Origin: Clostridium sp. CAG:451
Lineage (GTDB): Bacteria; Bacillota_I; Bacilli_A; RF39; UBA660
Length of the DNA stretch: 31,602 nucleotides
NCBI GenBank assembly: GCA_000438295.1
Contig: FR901059.1
Location: 1 to 31,602 of the forward strand
Reading direction: 5' to 3'
This document shows, in pieces, positions 8,028 through 15,910 of the stretch; position 1 is the first letter of the stretch, and each line of letters starts with the position of its first letter. Below the pieces are notes generated by a model. The model did no database searches. It saw only the letters and a program-made list of their open reading frames with translations, and was not told the origin of the DNA. The translations under genes and the position numbers were made by a program.

Positions 8028-8055
8028 ATTATATACAAAAACTAAAAATAATCAA
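8028..8055 (-). promoter_or_regulatory. Promoter of the amidoligase-Fic operon
   Basis: On the minus strand TTGATT (8055-8050), a 16-base spacer and TATAAT (8033-8028) lie 29 bases before the amidoligase ATG. The -35 box starts where the T-run of the preceding terminator ends. Confidence 0.65.
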
Positions 8056-8081
8056 GAAAAAAACACTAAACCAAGTTAGTG
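8056..8081 (-). terminator. Terminator just after a small open frame
   Basis: On the minus strand CACTAA (8081-8076... reading leftward from GCACTAAC) pairs with TTAGTG (8069-8064) across a six-base loop and is followed by seven T (8063-8057). It directly follows the TAG at 8084-8082, so it appears to be the terminator of that short frame or of the gene it once belonged to. Confidence 0.65.
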
Positions 8082-8201
8082 CTAAATTACTTTTCTTCCA
8101 AGCATTGTATCAATAATTCTTGCTCTATGTTTTCCTATAGAATCACCCATTATACTTACAGTTATACGTATTTTTTCTAAAGTAATCAAACATTTTCGGT
8201 T
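8082..8201 (-). pseudogene. Short 3' gene remnant or small protein before a terminator
   Basis: A minus-strand frame of 39 codons, NRKCLITLEKIRITV then SIMGDSIGKHRARIIDTMLGR, ends in TAG immediately before a hairpin terminator. It looks like the real C-terminus of a protein: balanced composition, a basic end, and a terminator in the right place. Its upstream end runs into the first 22-bp repeat, where frames break. Possible internal starts are TTG near 8189 or the ATG of MGDSIGKH, but neither has a convincing ribosome site. The family is not recognised. A genuine micro-protein remains possible. Confidence 0.4.
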
Positions 8202-8262
8202 AATCGCTGATTTTTTTTCGGTTAGTTGCTGATTATTTTTCGGTTAATCGCTGATTTTTAAA
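8197..8262. repeat. Three tandem 22-bp repeats
   Basis: Units begin at 8197, 8219 and 8241. All contain CGGTTA, two bases that vary, CGCTGATT or TGCTGATT, and then a T-rich tail. Copies 1 and 3 share CGGTTAATCGCTGATTTTT and copy 2 differs at a few positions. The period is exactly 22, not a multiple of three, so it is not a coding repeat in its present form. It lies between the gatB terminator and a gene remnant, about 200 bases upstream of the amidoligase promoter. Confidence 0.85.
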
Positions 8263-8272
8263 TAAAATATAG

Positions 8273-8300
8273 AAAAAGCACTATCACATAATAGCACTTT
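8273..8300 (-). terminator. Terminator of the gatCAB operon
   Basis: In minus-strand RNA AAAGUGCUAU (8300-8291) pairs with AUAGUGCUUU (8284-8275), using two G-U pairs, around a six-base loop, and continues into U residues to 8273. The G-U pairs would be C-A mismatches in the opposite strand, so it works only in the gat direction. It overlaps the gatB stop codon. Confidence 0.75.
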
Positions 8301-9717
8301 ATTTATCAAGTTCCTCTTTTAATAATTTATTAGCAAGAGCAGGATTAACCTGTCCTTTAGATTCTTTCATTACTTGTCCCATTAAGTACTTTAAAGCTCT
8401 ATCATGACCACTCTTATAGTCATTTACACTTTCCGTATTATTATCAATTACTTTCTTGATAATATCTTTTATCAAAGAGTCATCTTTTATATTTTGAATA
8501 TTTTTCTCCTTCATAATTTCCTCAATTGATTTATCTTCTTCTAAGAACATATCAATTAAATCTTTAATATTATTCATAGATAAACTACCATTATCTATTT
8601 GGTCAATTAACTTAATTAATCTATTAGTAGTAATAGTAGTATCACTTAACTCTTTTCTAGTTCTATTTAAGTATGATGCTATATCACCTAATAATAAGTT
8701 AGCTGCTACTTGATAATTAGTTTTTTCATTAAGTAAAGGTGTAAAGAATGATGAAAAACTTCGATTAGAAATAATCTTTTCTATTTGATTTTCTTTAATA
8801 CCTTTTTCTTTATATAACTTTCTTAATTCATCAGGAAGTAGTGGAATTTCTTCAATTGAAGAATTAATCATTTCATCAGTTAGATAAAGATAAGGAATAT
8901 CAGGTTCTGGGAAATAACGATAATCATTACCAGTTTCTTTAACACGCATTAAGATAGTATCATTTTTCTTACTATCAAATCTTCTTGTCTCTTCCCTTAA
9001 AGTTTCACCCTTAGCAAGTAATTCTTTATGTCTTATAATTTCTTTATCTATACTAAGTCCAACATTATGAATAGATCCAATATTCTTAATCTCTGTTTTA
9101 ACCCCTAACTCATCAGTATTAGAAATAGATACATTAGCATCACATCTCATACTTCCTTCTTCCATCTTACAGTCTGATATATCAGCATAGAAAAGTATCT
9201 CTTTTAATTTTTCTAAGTATTTCATCGCTTCTATACTACTATTAATACAAGGTTTTGTTACTATTTCAATTAATGGTACCCCTGCTCTATTAAAGTCTAA
9301 TAAACTAATATTTCCTCGATGAGCACTCTTACAAGTATCTTCTTCGATATGCATCTCTTCTATTTCTATTTTTTTCTTCTTACCATCGACTTCTATTTCT
9401 ACATAACCATTTCTACCAATTGGCGTTCTATTCTGAGTTATCTGATAGTTCTTAGGAATATCTGGATAGAAATAGTTCTTACGATCAAAATGCATTACTT
9501 TAGAAATATCACAGTGTAAGACGTGACATGCTTTAATACCTTGTCTTACTACTTCTTTATTTAAGGTAGGAAGAGTTCCAGGATAACCCAAATCTACTGG
9601 GTTAACACAAGTGTTAGTAGGCATTCCATAAGTATTTTTACTATCTGAAAATAATTTAGTATTACTCTTTACTTCAACATGTACTTCAATACCAATTGTT
9701 GCTTTATATTCACTCAT
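8299..9717 (-). CDS. gatB: Asp/Glu-tRNA amidotransferase subunit B
   Basis: Subunit of GatCAB, which converts Glu-tRNA(Gln) and/or Asp-tRNA(Asn) to the correct amide form using ATP and ammonia delivered from GatA. GatB binds the tRNA and activates the misacylated end. The N-terminal cradle has TIGIEVHVEVKSNTKLFSDS, followed by YPDIPKNYQITQ and MRCDANVSI, all family landmarks. Residues ~300 onward form the helical and YqeY-like tail that contacts tRNA, ending LANKLLKEELDK. The length (472) is normal. Its ATG overlaps the gatA stop by four bases (ATGA), so it is translationally coupled. It is the last gene of gatC-gatA-gatB and is followed at once by a terminator. Confidence 0.97.
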   Translation of the reverse strand: MSEYKATIGIEVHVEVKSNTKLFSDSKNTYGMPTNTCVNPVDLGYPGTLPTLNKEVVRQGIKACHVLHCDISKVMHFDRKNYFYPDIPKNYQITQNRTPIGRNGYVEIEVDGKKKKIEIEEMHIEEDTCKSAHRGNISLLDFNRAGVPLIEIVTKPCINSSIEAMKYLEKLKEILFYADISDCKMEEGSMRCDANVSISNTDELGVKTEIKNIGSIHNVGLSIDKEIIRHKELLAKGETLREETRRFDSKKNDTILMRVKETGNDYRYFPEPDIPYLYLTDEMINSSIEEIPLLPDELRKLYKEKGIKENQIEKIISNRSFSSFFTPLLNEKTNYQVAANLLLGDIASYLNRTRKELSDTTITTNRLIKLIDQIDNGSLSMNNIKDLIDMFLEEDKSIEEIMKEKNIQNIKDDSLIKDIIKKVIDNNTESVNDYKSGHDRALKYLMGQVMKESKGQVNPALANKLLKEELDK

Positions 9718-11135
9718 CTTTGATACCCTCTTTCTATAAAGGATGCTAATTGATAGATTGTTGCTTCATCAAAACTGTTACCAATGATATGTAATCCATA
9801 TGGTTTACTAGACTTAGGTGCTACTGGAAGAGATAATCCGGGTAGACCTGCCATATTAACTGGTATTACTAAAACATCATCTAAGAATGATTTCATTGGG
9901 TCAGACATATCACTATCTAATCTATAAGCGGTAGTGGTAGTTACTGGTCCAATTACTAAGTCATAGTTTGTAAATACCTTATCAAATTCTTTCTTAATAT
10001 CATCACGAATAGATAAAGCCTTATCATAATATATTTTTGCATTAGCACCACTTAGTAAGTAACTTCCTACCATAATACGACGTTTAACTTCTCTACCAAA
10101 ACCTTCTTGTCTAGTTTTTAAGTACATCTCTTCTAAATTATTATAGTTTTCTGTTCTATAGCCATATCTTACGCCATCAAAACGAGCTAAGTTACTACTT
10201 GCTTCTCCCATAGCAATTACTTGATATAAGGTTACTGCTTGATCAAGATATTTCATATCAATATAATCAACTACTACACCATTTTCTTCTAAGAATTTAA
10301 TAACATTCTTAATCCCTTCTCTTATCTCATTTGATACTATATCACTCATAAAATAATTAGGAACAGCTATTCTTAAACCTTTAACGGATGTATTTATTTT
10401 TCTTGCAAAATCTTCTTTATCTTTCTTAGCACTAGTTAAATCTTTATTATCTTCCCCTACTAAAACGTTTAATAACTTAGCATTTTCTATAACATTTCTA
10501 GTCATTGGTCCTATTTGGTCTAAGCTTGATGCAAAAGCAACTAATCCATAACGAGAAATTCTTCCATAAGTTGGTTTCATTCCTACTATTCCTGTGTAAC
10601 TTGCAGGTTGTCTAATACTTCCCCCTGTATCACTTCCAAGAGCTAATAATGTTTCATTACTGGCAACACAAGCTGCACTTCCACCAGATGATCCTCCAGC
10701 TATTAAGGTTTTATCAACAGGATTCTTAGGTGCTCCAAAATAACTTGTTCTACTAGTTGAACCCATGGCAAACTCATCCATATTAGTCTTTCCAATAATA
10801 ATCATTTTAGCATCTTTTATTTTTTTGATAACAGTAGCATCATAAATAGGAACAAAATCAGAAAGCATTTTAGATGCACAAGTAGTTCTTAAATCTTTAG
10901 TCATAATATTATCTTTAATAGCAATAGGAATACCAAAGAATAAATTATCTTTATCTACTTCTCCTAAATTACTAGCTTCTTCCACTGCTTTATCATTTAT
11001 AGTAATAAAAGCATTCAAATCTTTATTCTCTTCAATTCTTGCAAATGACTCCTTAACAAGATCTACTGGCGTTATCTTTTTATCTACTAATAAAGAGTGA
11101 ATCTCTTCCAAACTTAAATCTAAATATCTATTCAT
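9714..11135 (-). CDS. gatA: Asp/Glu-tRNA amidotransferase subunit A (amidase)
   Basis: The glutaminase subunit, releasing ammonia from glutamine for use by GatB. It is an amidase-signature enzyme. The Ser-cisSer-Lys triad is present as K74 (GIPIAIKDN), S149 in AGGSSGGSAA and S173 in SDTGGSIRQPAS, which match the known S. aureus residues with a constant offset of five. The length (473) is normal. It overlaps gatC by eight bases and gatB by four, a compact operon. The organism therefore relies on transamidation for at least one of Gln-tRNA or Asn-tRNA. Confidence 0.97.
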   Translation of the reverse strand: MNRYLDLSLEEIHSLLVDKKITPVDLVKESFARIEENKDLNAFITINDKAVEEASNLGEVDKDNLFFGIPIAIKDNIMTKDLRTTCASKMLSDFVPIYDATVIKKIKDAKMIIIGKTNMDEFAMGSTSRTSYFGAPKNPVDKTLIAGGSSGGSAACVASNETLLALGSDTGGSIRQPASYTGIVGMKPTYGRISRYGLVAFASSLDQIGPMTRNVIENAKLLNVLVGEDNKDLTSAKKDKEDFARKINTSVKGLRIAVPNYFMSDIVSNEIREGIKNVIKFLEENGVVVDYIDMKYLDQAVTLYQVIAMGEASSNLARFDGVRYGYRTENYNNLEEMYLKTRQEGFGREVKRRIMVGSYLLSGANAKIYYDKALSIRDDIKKEFDKVFTNYDLVIGPVTTTTAYRLDSDMSDPMKSFLDDVLVIPVNMAGLPGLSLPVAPKSSKPYGLHIIGNSFDEATIYQLASFIERGYQR

Positions 11136-11421
11136 TAATCATCACCGGCACTTCCACAAAATTTCCATTCTTAGCTGGAGCATTAGCTAAAGCTTCTTTA
11201 GCACTTATCATATCTCCTACTTCATCTTCTCTTAACTTAGCTTTATTAGAACTAGGAGTAAACATCAACTCATCATCATAACCTTTTATATCAACGATTT
11301 TTTTAACTTCATCTAATAATTTCTTTAACTCTACCTGAAAAGTTTCTCTTTCACTATCACTCATTCCAATACGAGCTAGATGTGCAATATGATCTACTTC
11401 TTCTTTTGTTAACTTATCCAT
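11128..11421 (-). CDS. gatC: Asp/Glu-tRNA amidotransferase subunit C
   Basis: A small subunit of 97 residues that wraps around GatA and stabilises its contact with GatB. The N-terminal KEEVDHIAHLARIGMSDSE and the later YDDELMFTPSS and LREDEV are typical. An open frame extends up to 11466, but it would start upstream of the likely transcription start. The ATG at 11421 lies 10 bases from AAAGGA, gives the family's normal length, and is preferred. It is the first gene of the gat operon. Confidence 0.95.
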   Translation of the reverse strand: MDKLTKEEVDHIAHLARIGMSDSERETFQVELKKLLDEVKKIVDIKGYDDELMFTPSSNKAKLREDEVGDMISAKEALANAPAKNGNFVEVPVMINE

Positions 11422-11445
11422 CTTCCTCAATTCCTTTCGTTTCTT

Positions 11446-11451
11446 ATTATA
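11446..11451 (-). promoter_or_regulatory. -10 box of the gat operon
   Basis: TATAAT on the minus strand, 24 bases upstream of the gatC ATG, leaves a leader of about 18 bases that includes AAAGGA. No good -35 match is seen 16-18 bases upstream, so the -35 element is weak. Confidence 0.55.
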
Positions 11452-11492
11452 CAGTTTTTTACTCAAAAAGAAAAGAACTAGTTGATTCTAAA

Positions 11493-11521
11493 TTGTTTGT
11501 TTCTTAGCCAAATGCTATACT
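11493..11521 (+). promoter_or_regulatory. Promoter of the plus-strand membrane-anchored protein
   Basis: TTGTTT, a 17-base spacer and TATACT, with TGC directly before the -10 (extended -10). An AAAGGAG ribosome site follows, and the ATG is at 11546. Confidence 0.6.
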
Positions 11522-11545
11522 TATTATAGAAAGGAGAAAAAGACT

Positions 11546-12301
11546 ATGAATGGAAACATTACTGTTAAAAAGAAGAAAAGTAAAGGTCCAGTTATCATTA
11601 TTATTATCTTAGTATTAGTAATCGTTGGTCTATCAACTTATATTCTAAGTGATAAAGGTATTATCTTTACAAATAAGGAAGAAAAGACTGAATCTAATAA
11701 GAAGGAGACTACTAAAACTGATAAAAAGGATAATGATGATAATACTACTAAAGAAGAAGATACTATCAAACCACTTGATCTTAGTAAATGTTTAAATAAC
11801 AGTACTAATACTTATAGTGACCAAAGTGAAGCTACAGCTAGTAAATATGGTCTTTCAATGAGTATTAATCAAGATAAGATGAGTGTTACTCTAAATATTG
11901 ATTGGGCTACTTTTGGACCAATCAGTGGAGCAACTGCTTATGTAGGTACTGTAAAAACTTATCAAATAACTGGTTTCACTAGCAAGGTTAAGGCTGCTTA
12001 TATTGGCGATGTCGGTCAAGATGCTACTGGTATCACTCTATTCTTTTTAATGGAAGATAATACTGTTAGTTATATGCCAATGTTCATTTGGAAACAAGAT
12101 ACTCAAGGTAATGGTTATTCCCAAATGAACTATACTAATGATAATTTTGTTATCAAAGGTGTATTACCTACTGCCAAAGATGTAATTAATTTATACATTG
12201 CTAATGCCTCAAATGGTAGTGGTTATATAACAACTATTGCTGCTACTAAAGATGGTAGTTTCTATGACTTAGGTCTATTATTCACAAATAAAGATTATTA
12301 G
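11546..12301 (+). CDS. Membrane-anchored extracytoplasmic protein of unknown function
   Basis: 251 residues. A Lys-rich N-terminus precedes one hydrophobic helix (about 15-36, VIIIIILVLVIVGLSTYIL), then a charged Lys/Glu/Thr/Asp linker of about 40 residues. A C-terminal domain of about 165 residues (from ~85) has alternating short strands such as KMSVTLNIDWATFG, YQITGFTSK and GITLFFLMEDNTVSYMPMF, suggesting a beta-rich fold. The layout is that of a wall-spanning protein holding a domain away from the membrane. No catalytic motif or named family is recognised. It is a single-gene unit with its own promoter and a strong terminator, divergent from gatC. Only one Cys (LSKCL) is present in the outer domain. 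Confidence 0.75.
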   Translation: MNGNITVKKKKSKGPVIIIIILVLVIVGLSTYILSDKGIIFTNKEEKTESNKKETTKTDKKDNDDNTTKEEDTIKPLDLSKCLNNSTNTYSDQSEATASKYGLSMSINQDKMSVTLNIDWATFGPISGATAYVGTVKTYQITGFTSKVKAAYIGDVGQDATGITLFFLMEDNTVSYMPMFIWKQDTQGNGYSQMNYTNDNFVIKGVLPTAKDVINLYIANASNGSGYITTIAATKDGSFYDLGLLFTNKDY

Positions 12302-12329
12302 GAAGGAAATTTACTGTTCCTTCTTTTTT
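12302..12329 (+). terminator. Terminator of the membrane-anchored protein gene
   Basis: GAAGGAA (12302-12308), an eight-base loop and TTCCTTC (12317-12323) are followed by six T. It begins one base after the stop codon. Confidence 0.85.
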
Positions 12330-12337
12330 GATCTAAT

Positions 12338-12367
12338 AAAAAAGATGTCTACTCTAAAAACATCTTT
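12338..12367 (-). terminator. Terminator of the glycan locus, overlapping the gtrA-type gene end
   Basis: On the minus strand AAAGATGT (12367-12360), an 11-base loop and ACATCTTT (12348-12341) run into further T to 12338. The first arm lies inside the last codons of the GtrA-family gene. Together with the plus-strand terminator beside it, it isolates the two convergent units. Confidence 0.75.
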
Positions 12368-12801
12368 CTTGTAATAAAATTAAATACCATAACAATAGCA
12401 GTCGCTACTATTTTAACAATTAAATAACTAATTCCCATAACATCTGATCCTAACCACATAATTATTTCGGTAATTATTAGACCAACAATACTAAGAACAA
12501 TAAAGATAATAAAATTAGTCTTTTCATTCTTTTCTTTATTAACATCAAATACCCATTTAACACTAGCTATATAGTTATATATAACAGATATTGTAAAAGC
12601 AATAGCAGCAGATAATAAGGTATTAAGATGAAATACTTCTTTACAGATTATCAAGGAAAGATAATCAATTATAAAGGCGATTCCCCCTACTATTCCAAAT
12701 TTAAATATTTGAATTAATAATTTTTCTGTCTTACTATTTACTTTTAGATGAAATAGTTTTAAACATTTCTTAACAAATAAAGCTGACTTATCCTTCTTCA
12801 T
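12349..12801 (-). CDS. GtrA-family membrane protein (lipid-linked sugar flippase candidate)
   Basis: A small protein of about 150 residues with four membrane helices. The opening helix, FKFGIVGGIAFIIDYLSL, and the following SAAIAFTISVIYNYIASVKWVF are characteristic of GtrA. By family knowledge GtrA proteins move undecaprenyl-phosphate-linked sugars made by a GtrB-type transferase across the membrane. The GtrB partner is immediately upstream; the ATG at 12801 is one base after its TAG. An earlier ATG at 12813 lacks a ribosome site, whereas 12801 has GAGGAG four bases away, so 12801 is chosen. The partner GT-C enzyme is probably the 13826-15895 protein. Its last codons form part of the terminator. 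Confidence 0.88.
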   Translation of the reverse strand: MKKDKSALFVKKCLKLFHLKVNSKTEKLLIQIFKFGIVGGIAFIIDYLSLIICKEVFHLNTLLSAAIAFTISVIYNYIASVKWVFDVNKEKNEKTNFIIFIVLSIVGLIITEIIMWLGSDVMGISYLIVKIVATAIVMVFNFITRKMFLE

Positions 12802-12802
12802 A

Positions 12803-13738
12803 CTACTCCTCATTCTTTTTAGTATTTATTAACATAAGCTCAAATAACTGACGATGCTTCTTAACAACTACTTCTAAGATAAGACCACAAGCGAATAGAA
12901 TGATAGCAATCATTAACATAAAGCCTGAAAATATCAAGGTTGGATATCTTGGTACTAATCCTGTTTTAAAGTATTCAGCAAATACTGGTATTCCAAAAGC
13001 AAAGGAAATAATTAAGAATAATAAGCTTAATAAACTAAAGAAAATAGTTGGTTTATACTCTTTAAATAGTCTTCCAATAGTTTTAAGTACTCTAAAACCA
13101 TCACGATAAGTATTAAGCTTTGATACACTTCCAGCTGGTCTATCTCTATATCCTACTTTCACTTCTTTTAATAAGAAGTTTTTATCAAGAGCATGAATAG
13201 TCATCTCTGTTTCAATTTCAAATCCTTTAGATAAAACTGGAAAAGTCTTTACAAACTCATAGCTAAAAGCACGATATCCTGTCATAATATCCCTGACATC
13301 ACTTTCAAACAGAAAGTTAATTAATCCTCTTACTAATCTATTACCAAAGTTATGGAATGGTCTTTTATTCTCTGTGAAATAGGTTGATGATAATCTATCA
13401 CCTATTACCATATCAGCTTTTTTCTCAAGAATTAAGTCACACATTTCTTTCGCATTTTCAGCAGGATATGTATCATCACCATCAATCATTAGGTAACAGT
13501 CAGCATCTATATCTTTAAACATACTTCTAATAACATTACCTTTTCCTTGACGATATTCATATTTTACTATTGCCCCTGCTTTTCTTGCTATCTCATCGGT
13601 ATGATCATTTGAATTATTATCATAAACATAAATATCTGCTTCTGGTAAAGCCTTCTTGTAATCTTCTACTACTTTTTTGATTGTTTTTGATTCATTGTAA
13701 CAAGGAATCAAAACAGCAATTTTTTTATTTTTTTTCAT
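12803..13738 (-). CDS. GtrB-like polyprenyl-phosphate sugar synthase (GT2)
   Basis: 311 residues. It is a GT-A transferase expected to attach a sugar from a nucleotide donor to undecaprenyl phosphate on the cytoplasmic face. Features are AVLIPCYNES at the start, the metal motif DGDDTYP (D86, D88, D89), and the polyprenyl-phosphate-transferase stretch DIMTGYRAFSYEF plus GFEIETEMTIHAL. Two C-terminal membrane helices (about 225-290) are the GtrB/DPM-like anchor. An AGGAG site six bases from the ATG and an extended -10 promoter upstream make it the head of a two-gene unit with the GtrA protein. The sugar cannot be told; glucose is common for GtrB. Confidence 0.9.
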   Translation of the reverse strand: MKKNKKIAVLIPCYNESKTIKKVVEDYKKALPEADIYVYDNNSNDHTDEIARKAGAIVKYEYRQGKGNVIRSMFKDIDADCYLMIDGDDTYPAENAKEMCDLILEKKADMVIGDRLSSTYFTENKRPFHNFGNRLVRGLINFLFESDVRDIMTGYRAFSYEFVKTFPVLSKGFEIETEMTIHALDKNFLLKEVKVGYRDRPAGSVSKLNTYRDGFRVLKTIGRLFKEYKPTIFFSLLSLLFLIISFAFGIPVFAEYFKTGLVPRYPTLIFSGFMLMIAIILFACGLILEVVVKKHRQLFELMLINTKKNEE

Positions 13739-13770
13739 AACAAACTCCTATATATAAAATTTACACTTAA

Positions 13771-13776
13771 ATTATA
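13771..13776 (-). promoter_or_regulatory. Extended -10 promoter of the GtrB-GtrA pair
   Basis: TATAAT on the minus strand preceded by TGC (TGnTATAAT), 32 bases before the GtrB ATG, with only a weak -35 (TTAGAA, 18-base spacing). It sits in the longest gap (87 bases) inside the glycan locus. Confidence 0.6.
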
Positions 13777-13825
13777 GCACATATTTTAATAATCTTCTAA
13801 CATTTATATTTATCTTAATCTTTTA

Positions 13826-15895
13826 CTACTCTAATACATATACATAGTAACCCATGCTTTTATTTTTTTTAAATTTAATATTAGTTTGGTCAAATAATTT
13901 ATCATATGATACCGGAGAAACTATAGTTCTAACAGGCCACTTTTTAATATCAGAAACATTAAGATTCAAAATAAACATGTCAGCTTGTTTTAAATCAAAG
14001 CTTGTTTTTTCATTTGTAAGTCTTACTTCCGTATGATAATACCTATTATAAACATCAGTATATTTTCCTTTAGAGTCAATTAAATTCCATTTTTTTAAAT
14101 CTGGATAGAAATTAACAGCATTAATAGTTTTTATTCCGTTTGCAAGTAATAACGATTGCATCTGTAAAGAGTTAGTTGCTAAAACATACTCTTTATTTTT
14201 AATAATTGTCTTTTTTATTGCAGGTATTAATTTATAATCAGTGATAGATGAAGTACCATAAGCTATTGGATTAATTGTAAATGATGATACCAATAAAATT
14301 AAAAATAGCATTATGATAGAATTTTTTTGTTTTCCTTGGTAAATCAAAAAAACAAAAACAGAAAAAGCTAATATCTCAATCAAGTATATATAAACTGGTA
14401 AATATTCCACATTTTGTTTTGTAATAGTTAAAGTGTAACCTACTATAAAAATTAATATAGAAATAATTTTAACTTTCATTGATAAAATAGATTTATATTT
14501 CCATAAAACTGCAATAGTCCATAGAGAAAATAAAGTTGCTGTAAATCCATATATTAATTCCATTCTGTTTATATAAGAAAATAAAGTTAACTTAGCCAAT
14601 AATTCATTAAAACCAATAAACATAAAAATCATTTCAATAACTAGGGCTGTAAAAATAATTATTCCTATTATTAGATTTGATTCTTTCTTTTCTTTTAGCT
14701 TTTTATATAGTAAAGGAAAGATAATAATACATGGTACAACAATATGAATAAAATCACTTACTTCACAATTATTTAAAACGTTACTTTCTTTATAAGGTAA
14801 GAATAAGGTTGTTAGATTAGTAAATAAACTTCTAAAAGTGTAATTTCCTCCCAATGAAATTCTTTTTCCAGGATAAACAGTATTATATAATAACTTAATA
14901 GCATCTAAAGACGTTAACAAACTATAGCTTAAAATTATAGTAGAAATAACTACAACATATATAATTCTAAAAACATCCTTTTTCTCAAAAGATATTTGTT
15001 TCCTATCCCTAACAAGTGCTCCTATAAATAAACAAAGAGCAATAATTCCAAGAGGAATTTGACAAGATGGAAATAAAGCTAAGACAAAGACTGATAAAAC
15101 TAAAGGTGCAAAGATTGTTAATAAATTTTTTAACCATCTTTTATTAGTTGTAAAGAAATGATAAGCAATTACACATAGCATCATACTCCACAAAAACACA
15201 TCTGCCATATGTGGAACTAACCACCACTGAATAGCAGGAGAATAAGCAATCAAAAGTGCTCCCATAACAGATACTTTCTTATTATTTTTAGTTAATATCA
15301 TTACAAACTCATAAGAAATTAAAATTAATAATATTATTTTCAAAGAAAAATACCAAGATAAGCCATATTCATTTCCTAATAAAACATAACCCCATGTTAA
15401 TGGTTTAGCTAACAAACTAATATCTTTAACTGGAGAATTATAACCAATAATCATATCTTGACCTGATAGACTCATTTGTTTACTAATTTTTTTATAATCA
15501 TTATAATACTGTGAAAAATAATATGGAGTATGAACCATATACTCATCAGAACGAATACTTCTACTCATACCTAATATGGTAGTGGTTTCAACTTTTGCAG
15601 ACTGATTTTTAAACAAATAATGATAACAACCAATAGATGACATATGTAACTTAAAAAGTAAACAAATAATGAAAACTAAAGTAGCTATAAAATATCTTTT
15701 ATCTAAAATAAAATTACATATTTTTTTCGTTTTTTTAGGATAAAAGAAATCAAAAAATAAAACTAATGTTCCTAAAACACCTAAAATAATAACTGCTGTT
15801 TTTTGAATATATTTTATATAAATAGGTAATAATGCTACATAATAACAAATAATTCTTAGAAATAGTTCCAAACTTATCCTATACTTTTTTATCAT
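13826..15895 (-). CDS. Large polytopic membrane protein, GT-C-like (YfhO/DUF7657-like)
   Basis: 689 residues with about a dozen membrane helices and a soluble C-terminal portion of ~120 residues. After the second or third helix it has SRSIRSDEYMVHTPYYFSQ (R115-S-D-E118), an acidic first-loop motif as in lipid-phosphate-sugar-dependent GT-C enzymes. A mid-protein VYPGKRISLGG and a C-terminal VNFYPDLKKWNLIDSKGK are shared with the paralogue at 21424-23523. By analogy it would transfer a sugar from an undecaprenyl-phosphate carrier to a glycan or lipid outside the membrane. That fits the adjacent GtrB/GtrA pair. It starts 15 bases after the GT2 gene, with GGAG five bases from the ATG. The exact family is uncertain; a polymerase or ligase role cannot be excluded. 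Confidence 0.7.
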   Translation of the reverse strand: MIKKYRISLELFLRIICYYVALLPIYIKYIQKTAVIILGVLGTLVLFFDFFYPKKTKKICNFILDKRYFIATLVFIICLLFKLHMSSIGCYHYLFKNQSAKVETTTILGMSRSIRSDEYMVHTPYYFSQYYNDYKKISKQMSLSGQDMIIGYNSPVKDISLLAKPLTWGYVLLGNEYGLSWYFSLKIILLILISYEFVMILTKNNKKVSVMGALLIAYSPAIQWWLVPHMADVFLWSMMLCVIAYHFFTTNKRWLKNLLTIFAPLVLSVFVLALFPSCQIPLGIIALCLFIGALVRDRKQISFEKKDVFRIIYVVVISTIILSYSLLTSLDAIKLLYNTVYPGKRISLGGNYTFRSLFTNLTTLFLPYKESNVLNNCEVSDFIHIVVPCIIIFPLLYKKLKEKKESNLIIGIIIFTALVIEMIFMFIGFNELLAKLTLFSYINRMELIYGFTATLFSLWTIAVLWKYKSILSMKVKIISILIFIVGYTLTITKQNVEYLPVYIYLIEILAFSVFVFLIYQGKQKNSIIMLFLILLVSSFTINPIAYGTSSITDYKLIPAIKKTIIKNKEYVLATNSLQMQSLLLANGIKTINAVNFYPDLKKWNLIDSKGKYTDVYNRYYHTEVRLTNEKTSFDLKQADMFILNLNVSDIKKWPVRTIVSPVSYDKLFDQTNIKFKKNKSMGYYVYVLE

Positions 15896-15910
15896 AAAGT
15901 CTCCATTTAT

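Noticed and set aside
8197..8262. CRISPR array
   Set aside because: Three 22-base units follow one another with no unique spacers, and no cas gene is present.
6139..8298. Phage or integrative element carrying the amidoligase-Fic pair
   Set aside because: No integrase, transposase, attachment repeats or tRNA gene is seen around it, and base composition looks like its neighbours.
9319..9519. Plus-strand open frame inside gatB
   Set aside because: It lies wholly opposite a certain gatB coding sequence, and its Phe/Tyr-rich composition is that of an antisense shadow.
11422..11466. Longer gatC starting at 11466
   Set aside because: This start would lie upstream of the -10 box at 11446-11451 and adds a basic tail absent from GatC; the ATG at 11421 has a well-spaced ribosome site.
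12900..13109. Plus-strand open frame inside the GtrB-like gene
   Set aside because: Antisense shadow of the membrane-helix region; no ribosome site. The same applies to 13854-14036, 17939-18178, 25367-25591 and 27684-27866.
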